Below, piece after piece: positions 12,962 to 27,200 of a stretch of 64,000 nucleotides of DNA. The position numbers and the translations under genes were made by a program. Under the pieces are notes generated by a model. It worked only from the letters and a program-made list of their open reading frames with translations. It was not told where the DNA came from and ran no database searches. Positions within the stretch are counted from its first letter, which is position 1; every line of letters begins with the position of its first letter. Source of the stretch: Tubiluchus corallicola (lineage: Eukaryota > Priapulida > Priapulimorpha > Priapulimorphida > Tubiluchidae); NCBI GenBank assembly GCA_030141605.1, contig JAQGDQ010000004.1:312001-376000 (forward strand), read 5' to 3'.

Positions 12962-15900
12962 TTTCTTTTATATAGAAACATGTATAATACTTAAAAAATA
13001 AAGAAAGACTAAATGAAAAAATGAAGATCTTTTCTCTATTGTAAAAATTCTCATTGAAGTTTTGATTAAGTTGATAAAAACCAAATGTTTTGGTTTGGAA
13101 CTTTCAGTTTGGAACGTCCAGCTTTCACAGTTCAGAAAGAGAGAAAATTAATATCCATTACAAGAAATACAATTATAAAGGTGTAGCAATGCTTTTATTG
13201 AAGTACATGGGTTCAATTCTGCGGTCAGTAACTTAAAGCTTTAAAAATAGTTTCTATTGTTTTTCTGCCAAGTATCTAGCTATATCACGGTATAAGTAGG
13301 GTAAGAATAACCGATTATATGACGTTCAATTTTTGTTCGTTTAGTTTGTATAGTCAACAAGCAAGCGTGGTGTAACAATTTGTTCCGTACGACCACGAGC
13401 TATCTGGGAGCCTGCTTGCTCAGGGTTCGGCTGAAACCATTTAGAGTCTGTTACTGAGAATCCTATCATATACTTTAGATATAGCACCCATTTTAGCGAT
13501 ACCGAGATAGTTGTCAGTCAAAAAGGCTATCCCTTTTCTCAAATAATACAATGAGTCTGAGAATAAGACAATGCCGTTGGATAACATCCCAGAACAAATA
13601 TGCTATTATGCAAAACGCTTATATACGCTATTAATGTTGCCCAAAAACATTTTATTACATCCGAAGGAACACTGGCAGAGGGGCCTCCACTAGCACTATA
13701 TTTTAAGCCTTCAACGGTGATTCGATGATGGGAATTGATGGACCATCTAGCAAGCTGTCGAAGTCTGTGAACCTTTCAGCAGGGTTTGAATTTAACAATT
13801 TTTCAAAATACTCTTTAAATTTCTCATCGTCGTCGTCGTCGTCGTCGTCGTCATCTAAGTGCTTCTATGTTCTAAAACATGTCACGTCCCACCTATTAGT
13901 GCAACGCATTCCTATTCACCGTCACTCATCGGTAGGTCTGTCAAATATAAGCTCATTACTGACATTTCAGTTTATGGCTTTCCAAATCTTTTTGGAGTCA
14001 TTACTGTTAATTAACGAAGACCGCCACTTGCAGGTCAACAGTGTACAATTTTGCATACAATATGAGTTAAACGAGTATCTAAAATGACTAATCATTCATC
14101 TTGAAGAAAATCTGACTCGAGCCTTGCGCTTTCTGTTTTCATAGTGGCATAATTTTGACAGCTAAGACTTCAAGGGGAATAGTTTGCAAATAAACACGAA
14201 CCAGGAGATAATTAAAAAGATCCATGCACTTGACGGCGATTTCACCTTTTCCTTGTTTTTTTTAGAAAATTTCTAATCACAGCAATCAGTGCACGACAAG
14301 TTTTGGCGACATCACCAAACCTTTCCTTTCATTTACATATCTATGTCATTCCGTAGTAATTAGATTTCCTTGCACACATTTGCATCATGCGAATCCAAGT
14401 GTCCAATTTCGAACGAAAGTTAGGAACTTTCTTCAAGTCAAGGATATAGCCACTAAAATCCAGTTTTGACGAAACGAAGGCAGAATGAATTAAAGTCGAT
14501 ATTATCAACATGAAAAGAACGATTCTTGGAAAGACATTCTGGGAAGGGATGATTGATACATTCTTAAGTGGTGGCCACTCTAATATCAGTGTGTAAGGTA
14601 GTGCAGCCAAGAAGCGTCACTCAAAAATAAAACATGATCGAATCTAAACTGATTTTATTGATCAATCGCGCATTGCAAACTAAACAATTTTAAAGCACAA
14701 GAAAACCCTATACTTAAATAAAGCTAAAAAATACACCGTTGTTGCACACAGAGCTTGCGCTAGCAACAGCGTTGTATAAAACTTTAAAATTTTAAACTCC
14801 CGCGCAGCCATTTTGACGATAAGTCGTCTCAAAAATTTAGGTAGCATTGCATAAAGTTTGAAAAAAATAATCAGAATATTCGTAGCACACTCTTCACTAA
14901 CAAAACAAAAGCATAAATTACTTTCTACTGTCAATAAGATTAATAATAATGTTTTTGGTGAGTGACTGGTGCACACTTGAAAGGTGAGCATGTAACGTTT
15001 ACCAGTTGGCGCGAACATTTTAAATACTAAGAATTTTCTTTTCTAGTTACATAAAACTTTCAAACATTTAAGTGTAATGCTAACTAATGTAATTTTGCGT
15101 GGAACGATTTTTAGGACGTACTTTAGAATTACCTTTTCTTCCCATTTGCTAAGTCAACTAATCAATAGAATTGTACAACTCAGATCTATCATAGTGAATT
15201 TGGAGTAAAAAATATTCACCATTTCTATAAAATTAAGTTTCTTATGTACGACACAACAAGGAGTTAATGTCAGGCCCACAGTTGAAGCAGTGGTGACTTA
15301 ATGGTAAATTTGATCTTACCATTAAAATTGTTAGTGCTACTTCTTTATTGGCCAACAGTATTTGTGTGTATTAACATGGCGAGTTTTACAAAAGCTTAGA
15401 CCTATAGGAAAATTCACGCTCGTAGCAGAAAAGATGGTAGTAGTTGTGATAGTAGTGTAATAATGATGGCAGTATAGGTAGCAGTAACGGCGGTAACGTA
15501 CATTATAAGATATTATAGTGATAACGATTACGATAATGGTTACAACAGCAAATAGAATAGATATTTTTGTAATATTCCTGCATGTAATATACCTTTGAGA
15601 GTTACTACTGCTTTAACACTCATGAATAAAGCAAAAATAATGAATAATTGATTTCACAGTGTGTGAGTTAAACTTAGATTCACTTAGTGCACTGAAGTAT
15701 AAGCTGACAAACTTAATTCTGTTATAGTCAAGTTGGCATGAAATTATGATGTTGAAATTGTTTGTGTTGTGCTCCAGCCTAGTTCACCATGACAGAGACA
15801 CACTATTTTGATAACTTGGTTTCACTTGTTTATATAATGCGCAAGAACTTATTTTTATAAAAATATCAAACCGTAGAAAATGAAAGTAACAAGTCACGAA

Positions 15901-16962
15901 CTATTGTACTTTTTCAAACGTAGGTCCAACTCAGTCAAACTCTTAGACAAACAAAAGAGTTTTATATTTCGCCACAGTCCAAAAGCAAAGATAATGCTGT
16001 CCTTTGAGTTTGCTCACTATTTTATACAATTCAAAATTATGTATTATGTAAGCCGGAGTAAATCACTGAACGGTGGTGGTTGTGGTCCCCATCCATATAG
16101 TGACCAGGCTCGTCCCTGCCCCAACTCAGAGAAATGCAACATATTATGAAGATATGCATATAGAGATAATAGCTAAGTAGATACTATATCAATTCTACAA
16201 ATAACCTATTCTTTAACGCATTTCTGTAATTGCATTTGAATATTTTTCGAAACATGAAACCGGCCACCTTTATTTAAATATTTGCAAATCTAATAAAATC
16301 AAGATCTAATAAGATGTGAAGAACACCAACATTAAAAAATAGAAAAAGAATTTAGGGAAAGGGCCAACTCAAAAACAGACTACATTATAATTGTTGAGTC
16401 CAACTTTCATATTTCAAAAAAGGCAAAAATAAATTAACAAATATTCAAAATAATAATCAAATATTTAGTCTTTAGGTAACAGGCATTGATAAATATACAT
16501 CTACAGAATTTCGGATAAGTGCAGCTTTCATTTTTTGCAAGGAAGTGCCTTGAGTAATACCGTGTTTATTTATATAAGCGTCTGCATTTCGGGGTTTAGC
16601 TTTTGTAGGCCAACTTTCTGACAGTAAAACCATTTAACTCCACGGGGCTCCGGATTTTTGAGGCTTTTGTGAAGAAGTTATCACTTTGCAAAAAACTCAT
16701 ATAAAACCAACATTTTCGTAACACTTGGTGAAACATCCTTCATTCCGTTATTGAGTTAATAAATGAAAACAGCTAACTGTGGTTGACTGTAGTAGTCAAA
16801 ACATGATGATCAGCTGATATCGATCTTTAGATCAGGTCATCAATGTCTTGATTTTTGCACAAGAAAATATTCCTAGACAGGTTGTTTATTTTGATGATTT
16901 TTGTTGATACGTTTTAATTTTCTTCGTGTTGTGTTTCCAGAATATTGAGAAAGCAAAAATTA
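12962..16962. other. Non-coding AT-rich stretch
   Basis: The longest open frames (120 codons at 13,725 +; 112 codons at 14,680-15,018 -) have no recognisable domain. The first gains length from a (TCG)n microsatellite. A T/A-poor stretch of TAGTAG/GATGGT trinucleotide-like sequence lies around 15,430-15,545. No gene is called. Confidence 0.55.
13827..13852 (+). repeat. (TCG)n trinucleotide microsatellite
   Basis: About eight uninterrupted TCG/CGT units flanked by TCATC. In the overlapping frame it would give polyserine. There is no other sign that this frame is translated. Confidence 0.85.
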
Positions 16963-17197
16963 AAGAGAAAAGGGGAGAGGGGAAGGGAAAAAGAGAGAAA
17001 AAAGAGGGAGAGAGAGAAGCGAGCGATAGAGAGAGAGATAATACTCAGAAACCGAAAACTACAGAGACAAGAGCGGGGAAAGTGAGAGAGAAACAGAAAG
17101 AACGAGTGGGAAGAGAAGGGGAAAGAAAAGAAGAAACGGCGAAAGAAGAGAGGAGAAAGGAGAGGAGCAAGCGAGAGAGAAAGAGGAGAAAGAGGTA
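16963..17197 (+). repeat. Long purine (GA-rich) tract
   Basis: About 235 bases of imperfect GA, GAAA and GGGA units with few pyrimidines on the + strand. Open frames on both strands through this tract give Arg/Glu/Lys- or Ser/Leu-rich strings, as expected from low complexity, and are not genes. Mirror-symmetric polypurine of this length can form triplex DNA. Confidence 0.8.
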
Positions 17198-20100
17198 GAG
17201 GGCATTGTAGTTGGTGCACTGCTGAAACAAAACAACTTCAAAATTAGAATTACCACGCACATCGACAGGTAACATGTATAATAACAACTTTAAACAGTAA
17301 CAAATCGAGGACACTTCCTTATATGATTATCTTACTTCCTTTATTGAGCAGACTGGTGCTAGCACAATGGGAGTATAATGGATTCTGAAAGTGACAAGCT
17401 AAAATCAATGACAGACACGTACTGCATTAACTGGTGGAAAGCACATGACATTCACATTAAACTTTCACTTTCAGTCAAATAATCGGCTTATCAGGATTAA
17501 TGTCATTTGCACCCATTTTCAAGCCTCAATAATGATCTATAACGTTTAAAAAATTAAGCAGGTGGCTGCAAATAGCCTGCGATTCTGGTTACCCACATAA
17601 ATGCGGACCTGTCCTGCAGTTTCTAAAATACTTTCAATACCAGTTCCTCTGGAGACAATCAGGTGCTCTGAAGGTACAAACTTGCAGTCTCTCATTCAAT
17701 CTCAATCAGTTCCTGTCCAAGTCTAGTGCTATTTGTTCTTAGACAAAACGCTGTCGGTGTAGCTAGAAACAGTGTAGCAGATGAGAATTTCTCGACCTTG
17801 TAACTTCGTTTAAAAGATGTGTTTCATATCTTTCATCAGTAGCAGTCAGGCTAATAGTAACTGCAACACAGCCAAATGGTCAACATTCCGTTCAAACCTA
17901 AACTTATATCATTACTGGAAAGGCCACGTTCAGTTTGTTTGAAGCCGGTACAGGAAGAGATCTAGAACTAGGGCGTTTACGCCCCCGTATGGTGGTTTAC
18001 TGTAACTAAATTAACAGTTTCTTTCTAATAAAGAAGTTAAACGTTAAATGCAACTTTCATTTCTAGCATAGAAAAATTTTGTTATTTTGTATTAATACGC
18101 AAAAGATTTGTTTCAAGATACTGGTTCCAACTTCGAATGTTTTAAAGATTTAGGATAATATTATCAGCTGTTCACATGCCTAACATCAGTCGCCACCTGC
18201 TAATGTTCCGTTCTGTTTAGAATGTTTGCAATGTGGGCTGCCTTCATTTATGAAACGCCAGGCCTGAATTCTGTCTTATAAATGCTTCATTACCCAATTC
18301 CAGTGGTCTGGCTTCAGCGTGCTGAAATGAATAATTTAAGTAACCTTATTGGAAATGTTTCTGAGTAGTATAGGTTTTACCACCTTTGTCATTTCTAAAT
18401 TACGTTTCTGTCATAATAGCCTTGCTTGTCCAATTACTTGCAGTCTAGTAATGTTGTTGTCAAGCACTGGATGTTGTCAAGCACAATTGTCAGCAAAAAT
18501 TTTTTATAGCGCCATTTTGTTGTATGATTATAAAATAGTTAATTCATTACGGCGCCACTAGAGTGCATTACAGGATTGCAACTACATTAGCTACTGTCAT
18601 CTTTTAATAAAGCGCATAAAACTCAGAGTGATATTTCACAGACTTCTTCTGCTGCTGTTGCATTTTGTCTTGAACTTTTTTCATTTTTTATTTCAACATT
18701 GGACTTCTTACACCGTTGATCAAGCTCATTCGTATACGACAATGACAAGTGCTTTGTTTTTACTTGTTCAAAGTAATATTGAAGTTATCCTTTAAAGCAT
18801 TATCAGTGGTAATCGTTAATCCAAAACCGAGGAACGTCAAATATAGAACGTTCCCAATGGCATCTAATACTTCAGGATTCAGCTCTATGTAATAAAGGCG
18901 CCACATTTTGCGCACTTTCTTTTAAATTTTTGAAAGGATTTTGACTGTTATATAAATTAGTGTCAAATGCACAGATCATTCCTCCATTCAATTTTACTGT
19001 TCACTGTAATTCTGAATAAAGTTTATACTCATTCATGGCGGAACTTATTGTTTAATCTACAGTTACACTTAGAAGAACTTTTGCAGCATGGTTTTTAATT
19101 TGCCTGTGAATTTTATAAAGTTGTAGTAACGCGCTTTTTGAAATTGATGCGTGCCTGAAGAATGCAGATGAATCTAGAACGGAAGGGGTTCCTGCTTTTA
19201 AGCGAAATTTAGATTGCAAACCTTGGCACGATTGTTACCCTGCGCAGGTTTGTTTTAAAACACGAAGGCGGGTTCTGTAATGACCCTGAAGCATAATTAT
19301 GGTACACCTAATGACAGCATTTTTCTACGGATAAACCCAAGACGCAAGTTTCTTCCTCTTACTTTGAAGAAATAGAGCTTTCGTCTAATTAAGCCCGCTG
19401 AAGACTAATTCTCTAGAGCACTATCTAGCTGACTTAATGAAAGCAGCCTGTGTAATTTCACACTCCTAGTTAACACCTGAGAGCTATGAAGCGAATCACT
19501 GATTCACTGTGTAGGTAAATATGATTGTTATCGATTGGGAAAGACTGGGATTTTACCTATGTGTGATTTTTTCTGTTTTAGTACGTCACTACTCACAACG
19601 TAAATCAGGAGAAGAAAAGTAAATGTTAAATTATGTCCCAAAAATTTTCTATGCAAAATTATGTTACTTGGCATGTCGCTCACCTGCTTGAAAGATTTAT
19701 GTAACGAAAACTGAAAAGAAAATTATCAATTATTTAAAACTCTTACACCGATTGGAAAAATGTCAATGACTCACCCTCCTGCGTGCACAACTCACTAACC
19801 AAAAACGTATTTTTAATCTTATTGACAAGATACACTAATTTTAAATTTTATTTAGTTAGTGACGCGTACGATACGAATGTCCTGATAATTTTTTCAAACT
19901 TTACAGAATGTTATTTAAACTTGTTTCAAATGACCTGTTGTCAAAATGGCTGAGTCTAACGGTCATCGCGGAAGTTTAAATTTATATGTTTTATATAACG
20001 TTCCTGGAGATTGATATCCTGTATGTAAAAAGGCAATATGTAAGTGATATAAAATTTCAAGACGAATTTTTTAAGCTTTATGTTTATGTAGGGTTTTCTT

Positions 20101-21865
20101 GTGCTGATGCTAGGTGACCTTGACTTTTTATAATATGCACCTATTCAAAGGCCCAATTTGCAAAATTATTGTCGTGATAAGTTGTGAACAAATGAACGAA
20201 CGGTCAGACATACGGACAAGTGTCACCATGTTATCCACGTTTCGATGTCCACAAAGCAAATTAAGGAGGATTATAAACAGATATATTTATTTTTATACGA
20301 TAATTTAAATAGATTTTTAATCTATAACCGGTTACTGCTCTTACGAAATGTACTATTTTAATAATCTTATAGTCACAAATTAATTAATACTCACAAGAGC
20401 AAGCGTGAGTGCTACTAACTGACAAATTAATATTGTAGATTTGCAAATACGATACCAACGAATATCTAGACGTACAATTGTAATAACAAAATAAATATGG
20501 AAGTGCATAATGTATAGATCATATGAATAACAAGTCTGGCGGTCTGTGCAATTCTTGCACAGCCTATGTTAAAGAAAATTGATATTGACCCAAAATACTT
20601 AACAAGTTGCATTTTGTCTGGGTTTCACTTTCTGGATTCTTTTTTGACTGTTAATACTTTTTGGTGGCAATATTTTCCGACCAACCGCTATCAGTGGTCA
20701 CTGGTGCGCACATCTAATAAATCAAGATTGCATGTTGATGTCCACTGAGCTTTTGGCTCTGATAAATTATTGAGCAAATGTTCTCATGTTTTCACACTAC
20801 TGCTGAATGCACAAGACAACAGCAATTAGGGCGTTGTTCATTTACTATCAAAGCTATTAACCCACGTGGAGTGCCTACAAGCCATTTCCCGCCCACATGC
20901 ATTGAAGCCAATTCAAGTGCGAACGCAAATAATTTCGTTCTTTGATTTTGTACAAATTTGGTCTTATTGTTCTTTTGCAAAACAGCTTTTGCAAACAGGT
21001 ATGACAATGTTATATTAGTTTAGTTTAAATATTGTTTATTTGGTTCAGATTAGACAGTTTTTAAAACTGAAACCGTAAGCCTACCTGTGTATGCATATAT
21101 ACAAGCAGGAGTGCAGAATAGACATAAATGCATACAAATAACATATAAACAAAGACATATACATAAAAAGTTAGCAGATGCGTCACAGTGAATAATATAA
21201 CAATTGAATAATAACAATAACTGTCTAAACATTTACCACAAAATACATAAAAGTGATTCTAAAGTCATATTCCTTCAAGTGTATTATAATCGTATAATCA
21301 GGAACTAAATAGACGATGCTTAATGCTTTTTTATTTCTCACTAGTGACACATTGTAGGAAAGACTAGTTACTATTATTCATATCAGTAATACAGTTGAAT
21401 ATTAGTGATACCTTTGCAATTCCTTCTTTTTGATCGATTGCTCGACGCAAATTGCTACTCTTCTGGATTTGTTGTTGCTATTCTTGTTGTTGTTCTTGTC
21501 CATGATTATGAAAGTGTTCAGCTCATTAACAGGAAGCATAAATTAAACATTACATAAACGTATGTCATGAAATAGCAGATCAACAGCATTCACTGCCAAC
21601 CCAGAACCTTTCCAAAACCATTGTAACTTTGCATGTTTTCAATTAAGAAAAAAATAACAGTTCAACTGTCATAATATGATCAAGAACATATGTTTAGTGA
21701 TTTTCATTATTCAATGATGACGCATTACAGGAAAAAATTATTATGGACCTTTATAAGTCTTAGCTAGGTCACGACTACATCCGTTTTTTATTCTACGTAA
21801 TGATTCTGGAAGTGTTTTCAGCTCATGAACTAGAGTGTGTACGTTCATACATACGTTTCACAACA
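17198..21865. other. Non-coding AT-rich stretch
   Basis: No gene or repeat recognised over about 4.7 kb. Homeodomain-type TAAT cores are frequent, as expected from composition. Confidence 0.55.
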
Positions 21866-21869
21866 CAAA

Positions 21870-22010
21870 GGCGCGCAAGTAAGTAGAGCTCCAGCGCGTA
21901 TAATGTCGTACGTGACACATTGACTGTTTCGTCAACTTCCGGAACGTGACGTCACGTGGTGTGTTTACTGTGCCCATTAGTCAGTCATCGGAAGTTGGGA
22001 ATGTGCTGCA
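21870..22010. promoter_or_regulatory. ETS/CRE/E-box cluster, candidate promoter or enhancer
   Basis: Within 140 bases there are two GCGCG words, an ETS-type ACTTCCGG (~21,935), a perfect palindromic cAMP-response element TGACGTCA at 21,947-21,954 overlapping a CACGTG-type E-box (CACGTGG), and a second ETS-type ATCGGAAGT near 21,988. CpG dinucleotides are concentrated here compared with the surrounding sequence. Adjacent ETS and CRE sites are typical of ubiquitously active promoters in animals. No open frame follows closely on either strand, so this would be the promoter of a non-coding first exon or a distal element. Assigned from motifs only. Confidence 0.4.
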
Positions 22011-22237
22011 TCTCTTGTCATTAAGTAATTATGAGTCTTAGAAACGAAAGTACCTAATTTTTTAATACAGCTCGGCACAATGCATCCTTAACGTAGATGG
22101 TTGGGGTAGGACCGGAATATTTGCTCGTTATCAATGATCACCCTCTAAGATCAAACATTGAACGGGTCTGCTTCATTCGGATGTAAATACGTCATCCATT
22201 AATATTCACTAACCACGTGCAGCATTACTTAACTTAA

Positions 22238-22682
22238 GCCCGATTTAGACGATTCGATTTTCGTCAGATTTTGTTGACCAACATTGGTACTGTTTAATGT
22301 TGTATTTGTTACATTTGTTTTGCGAAGACTTCCAAATGCCACAATTTATTACAATCATCCGTCAATCACGATTTTATTCACATAACGTAATTTTGCTATG
22401 GCTGCATCCTCTAGATTGTATGTAAACTTGTTGTTTTGATTATTTACAGAATAAATAACATAAATAAATAAAATGTTGTTATTGTGTTAATTGTTAAATG
22501 TTGGAACCCCACTCCACCGAACGACCATTCTATCCGACGACGTCAGACGTTAAATTTTCTGTTCACACAACGTCCGACAACGTCTGTCTGACTCTATCCG
22601 ATTTTGTCTGGTCATGTAAACGACTTCAAGATGTCATCAGCTTCATCCGACATCCGATTTTGTCGGATCATGTAAACCGGGC
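22238..22682. mobile_element. MITE-like non-autonomous DNA element, ~445 bp
   Basis: The left end, GCCCGATTTAGACGATTCGA, pairs with the reverse complement of the right end, GCCCGGTTTACATGATCCGA, over about 20 bases with four mismatches. Inside the right end the unit TTTTGTC..GATCATGTAAACC is repeated (TTTTGTCTGGTCATGTAAACG just before), and GACGTC/GTCCGACAACGTC-like words recur. No transposase frame is present. Terminal inverted repeats, subterminal repeats and small size fit a miniature inverted-repeat element. I could not find a target duplication, so the superfamily is undecided. Confidence 0.6.
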
Positions 22683-24165
22683 ATTGGCACCCACACACAT
22701 AACGTCAGCTATTAGCTATTCCTTTCGGCTCTATCTTCCAATTATTCCCTTCTGCTACTGCTGTTTTTCTGCCGCTTATTACTATTATTACTGCGGATGC
22801 AACTGTTGTTGCTGCTCCTGAATCTGCTGCTGTTCCTATTATTGTTGTCGCTGCCGCCTCTACTAACGCGTAACATCTAATTGTTTACAAGCTAAACTGA
22901 CTAGACGTAAATGAGTTGACACACTCACTGGCCAAGTTACAGTGCCAGGTCTTCTGCTTTATTAATTCTGGGTTGCATACTCAGTAAATATACCATTGAG
23001 TTGGGCTTGTATTTAGCATTGAATGCAAGCTCTTCATGAAAACTAAGATTCGCAATTAGTAACAATAGCTTAGTTTTTCTAGGACAGGTTTTAAGTTTCC
23101 TTTTATTACGAATACGTTAATTATGAATATCTTAACTAGGATAATTCAAAGCAGATCAATACATGTAAGCTTGTATGCGTATAGATGTATTAATGTTAGG
23201 GTCATGTGATACTGGTCGAAACCATGTGACAATCAATATACTGGGATAAACGCAAAACGATGATATTGAGAAACTGTCACGGTTTAAGTGTTTTAATGGC
23301 CGGGCATGGTCCATGCTGTCACTATGAAATGTGGAGCTGGTATAAAGTGTTTGCGTGGCAGACGCTAAATGACCCTTGTCCCAATCTGTCATTTGTACGC
23401 TCTGTATAATGTAATTAACTGAGTGTTCTATGCATTCTTCAATGTCTCTAAGTAACCAAACAATGTACAATTTATTTCCCCTGTCTTACAATGCTCTTTT
23501 TTTCCTGTCAATGATGGTTTTACGCAGCTTGCCATGCTAAGTTCCGTCATTTACTAAGCCCATCGTTATACTAAAGGAAGCAGAAATGATTACTGTGATT
23601 AACAAAATACTAAATATGACCTATAAGCTCATTTCTGCTCCCTCTACCCTTCTGTCAAATGGGATGTTCCTGCAAGACCAGTGCAAATCTGGCTTCCTCT
23701 GAAGAATCTCAAGCGTTTCTATGATGCTCAAGAGTTACTATGACACTGCGTTATGAATCTAAGCGTTACAATATATAAGCGTCAAGTTTCTATTTCGTCC
23801 TGCTCACTCCTATTTATAATACCAGTTTGCTTAGTGTAACGAATGTGGGTAATGCTGCAGTTATTAATGTAGATATAATGTTTAATCACAAACCAGTCTC
23901 GAGGGAATTAAGGTTCCGGCTTCTATTGAGAAAGTTGGAATGTCTTTTAATGAATCCCGGCCAAACCCTCTGATGACAATCGTTTAGATAATCGTGCAGT
24001 TCAGGTGAAACAGGTGAAATCAATCGTTTATTGCGTGATATAAAACATTTACTCATCGGAGTAATTGATTATCTTCTTTTGCTTTTTTACCTGTATCGCC
24101 GTTTCGCTTTTTGGATGTTGTGTCTCCCTTCCTCTCTCTTTTTCCCTGCTCTTTCTTTCTGCATT

Positions 24166-24167
<2 letters not shown>
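22683..24167. other. Non-coding stretch
   Basis: No gene recognised. A TGCTGTTGC/CTGCTG-rich patch lies at about 22,755-22,860. A 104-codon frame on the - strand at 23,156-23,470 has no signal peptide or known motif and is treated as chance. Confidence 0.55.
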
Positions 24168-24263
<96 letters not shown>

Positions 24264-24275
24264 ATTCTCTCTCTC
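24168..24275 (+). repeat. (CT)n microsatellite
   Basis: About 108 bases of near-perfect CT repeat with a few TTT interruptions at the 3' end. The frames reading through it encode only Ser-Leu or Arg-Glu repeats. Confidence 0.95.
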
Positions 24276-27200
24276 TTACTCCTAGATACCAGTCAGTGAT
24301 CCTTGTAACCATGAGAATATACCATTCCTAGATTCCTGGCAACCGGTTCGTGAACTATATCTACCTTCCTATCTCCTGTCTATTTAACTGCTGTGCCTTT
24401 ATTTATCTATCAGCCGAGTTAAATGGAAAAGAGCCTGGTTGGATTTTTCCATTTTAAAAAATTATCATACCCTTCTTTTAATTGCACTGCGTGCATGCTC
24501 CTATTCTGTCCAAACGTTAATGTTACCTATCGACTTGCTATTTATGCAAGCATCAAGCACTTAGTAAAATGTCACGTTTGTTGACTTAAGAAGCCATTGG
24601 TTAAAAGAGCGCATTATAACGAAGCCATGGTCTTGTAATAATGAGCGAAATTGCACTCACTTTTTACATTATGTATCCACATATTATTTACATTGCTTTT
24701 GTTCGCTTTTTCTGTTAGTTTCCTAATTATTTTCTGCGGTTTTGTTTATTCGTTGTTACTGACGTATTTCGTCACAGCTACAGCTTCAGCTTTTAGAAGC
24801 GCAAATGCTATTTGCTACAAAACGTTTATAGTAATGATTGCACTGCTTTGGCATGCTTTTGATTAATTCTAGAAAGAGGAATTAAAATGCTTAAGTCCTT
24901 TTGATGCGTTTTTTACTAAAGCAATAACACGTTGTTTAAACCAACATGTAACTAACTGCGTTCCTCTATTATTACAATATCGCCCATTGTATGCAAATAT
25001 GCTAGAAGAGAAGAGTGGAAACTTCTCTCCGAGAAAGAATTTGAGGAGCAGTAAACGAATTTTTATTGTTTGAACAGTTCAAATTTAATGCTGGTATAGT
25101 AGCCCTTATCATTGTCACTCCTAATTGTAGCAGTTTTATCCACGGGTAGGTTGTAGTTTCTTCAGCTAAAAGTAGATGGCGGAGGATGTACTACTAGGAT
25201 TTCTGTTATGCTTTTATGCGCCCGCCTCCCGATGTCGCGCAAAATTAGAGACTACTTACAGTATCTTTTTTAATGTAATGTAAATCATTATTTTTAGATT
25301 AAGGTTTTGCGTCAGTTGCAATTATTATCAAGTTGAGTTTTTATTTTTTTAAGGTAGGACTTTTGAGTACGGATGTGTGAATCTTATAACAGGAATTAGT
25401 GACCACCTTCTGCGCAATTAACTGTGATAGTCGTTTTGGAAAACTCGCGTTTTCGTCATGATCTTCAACCTAATCTTCTTATAAAATTACTGAGTAAAGT
25501 CATAAATGCACACTCTTTAGACAATAATTAGAAGAAAATGGATGCTCTTACAATTCAAGTCGCAATCGTTGATTTGGGAGAACAGTGAGTCCCTGGTTCG
25601 AATAGTTTGTTTCGTGAACTACATACTCGTTTTCTTTTTCTTTTTCTCTTCTTTTTTCTGTTATTCAATAGGGGTATATTTGGCCACTCATTTTTAATGA
25701 TACACAAAATTTAAGAATCATATATTTGTATACAGACTAATAATGTCTCTTTTTTAAACCTTACTCACATTCAGTTAAAATCTTGTTGTTTTTTTAATTA
25801 AAAACAAAAGTTCATTTGTGGTTCAACAAAGCCTACAATGCAGTTATATAGGGCCATGATGAGTATAATGGTATTAATAAAATTACCATTAGCTATTAGT
25901 TTGGACTACTTTTAATAATAACTGATAACATGCCTAAAAATACCAGATAATATTTATTAAATACGGCCACATCGAAATGATTGAAATAGCTATTTTTGCC
26001 AAAACTTGTTCTCTAAAAATAATTTGAGAAATAACTCAAAATCGCTTAACAGCTTTCTTGGTTATTAAGCATGTTCCTTTCCTCAAACAGATTTTGTGTT
26101 GAAACTTAAACGAGGCAAGTGCTCAAATTGCTACGTAAACCCGAGAAAAATTCAAAGCAATTTTCGCTCTTTCCTAAAATAAACTCTGTTCTTTATTTTT
26201 ATTAACACAACAAAATTGCAATTAACTTTTCCCCATAACGTTGTAAAGTGATGTAAATGAAAAAGCATTCAGTTACTAATTGAATCTGGCAATTCACAAT
26301 AAAATTTGCATGAAAAATTCCCATGTGATAAAATAATTAATCATTTTGGTTTCTCTTAACACACTTGCCAGCGTTAATTTTCTATTTTCATCAGTTTATA
26401 ATGCTGTCTCGTCGATTATGATAATTTTTATAAAAGATAGTGAGCGAAACAGATGGAATGTAAAATTTCCTAGCCATAGATGGCAGCACTTCATTGGTGT
26501 TCAGTGAAATGCACGGCGAAGTTCCCATCTAAACAGAACGGTGAAATGGCGATTTATTTTATACTAAACGACATTAGAATAATTTGACAGAATTGTGTTT
26601 TCCAATGCGCCAAATATTTTAAAGCCCGACTAATATAAGCTATTGAGAATTTTTATGTTGAGGTTTCAGCACAACCGTTTCCTACTATTTTTGCTGCGGC
26701 TGCTTGAGTGGTTACGAATACATGTAGAGCACAAGAAACTGTCGTTTAGAAGCTCAACGATAGATGGCAGCAGTAGCTAGTGGCAAATAGGTACTCTAGT
26801 GGCAAAAAATAAAATTCCTCTATAATTATACGCGACAAATTTATTTGCGCATTCTTTTACTGAACCAGTCATCTGAGGCTGAATATGCCTGTGTCAGATG
26901 TTTCAATCATCTGGACTCATTTGCAAAGGATTTACAAACCGAGCTATAATATTTAATATTTGCCTGCTGCTGGTTAGATGTTCATTCATGTTCAAATATT
27001 CCACGTGTGACTTTTTTATCATATGCATTTGTTATCATGAAGTGGCCTCATATTTAAAAGCCATTGTTTGAGGGCATGTTTGTGAAATATAACAACCCTT
27101 TTATGTAATAACGCTCTTCATGGCAAATTTCTAATCTTTTTTTTCTACTCCTCCTTTTAAGAGGTACAACATATGAAATTGTACATTCTCCTTTTTTCCG

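Noticed and set aside
13725-14087. 120-codon frame with a polyserine run
   Set aside because: The serine run is the (TCG)n microsatellite. The rest is not recognisable and has no supporting splice or promoter context.
25560-25610. Box B-like GGTTCGAAT suggesting a tRNA or tRNA-derived SINE
   Set aside because: No box A at the right distance and no cloverleaf could be drawn.
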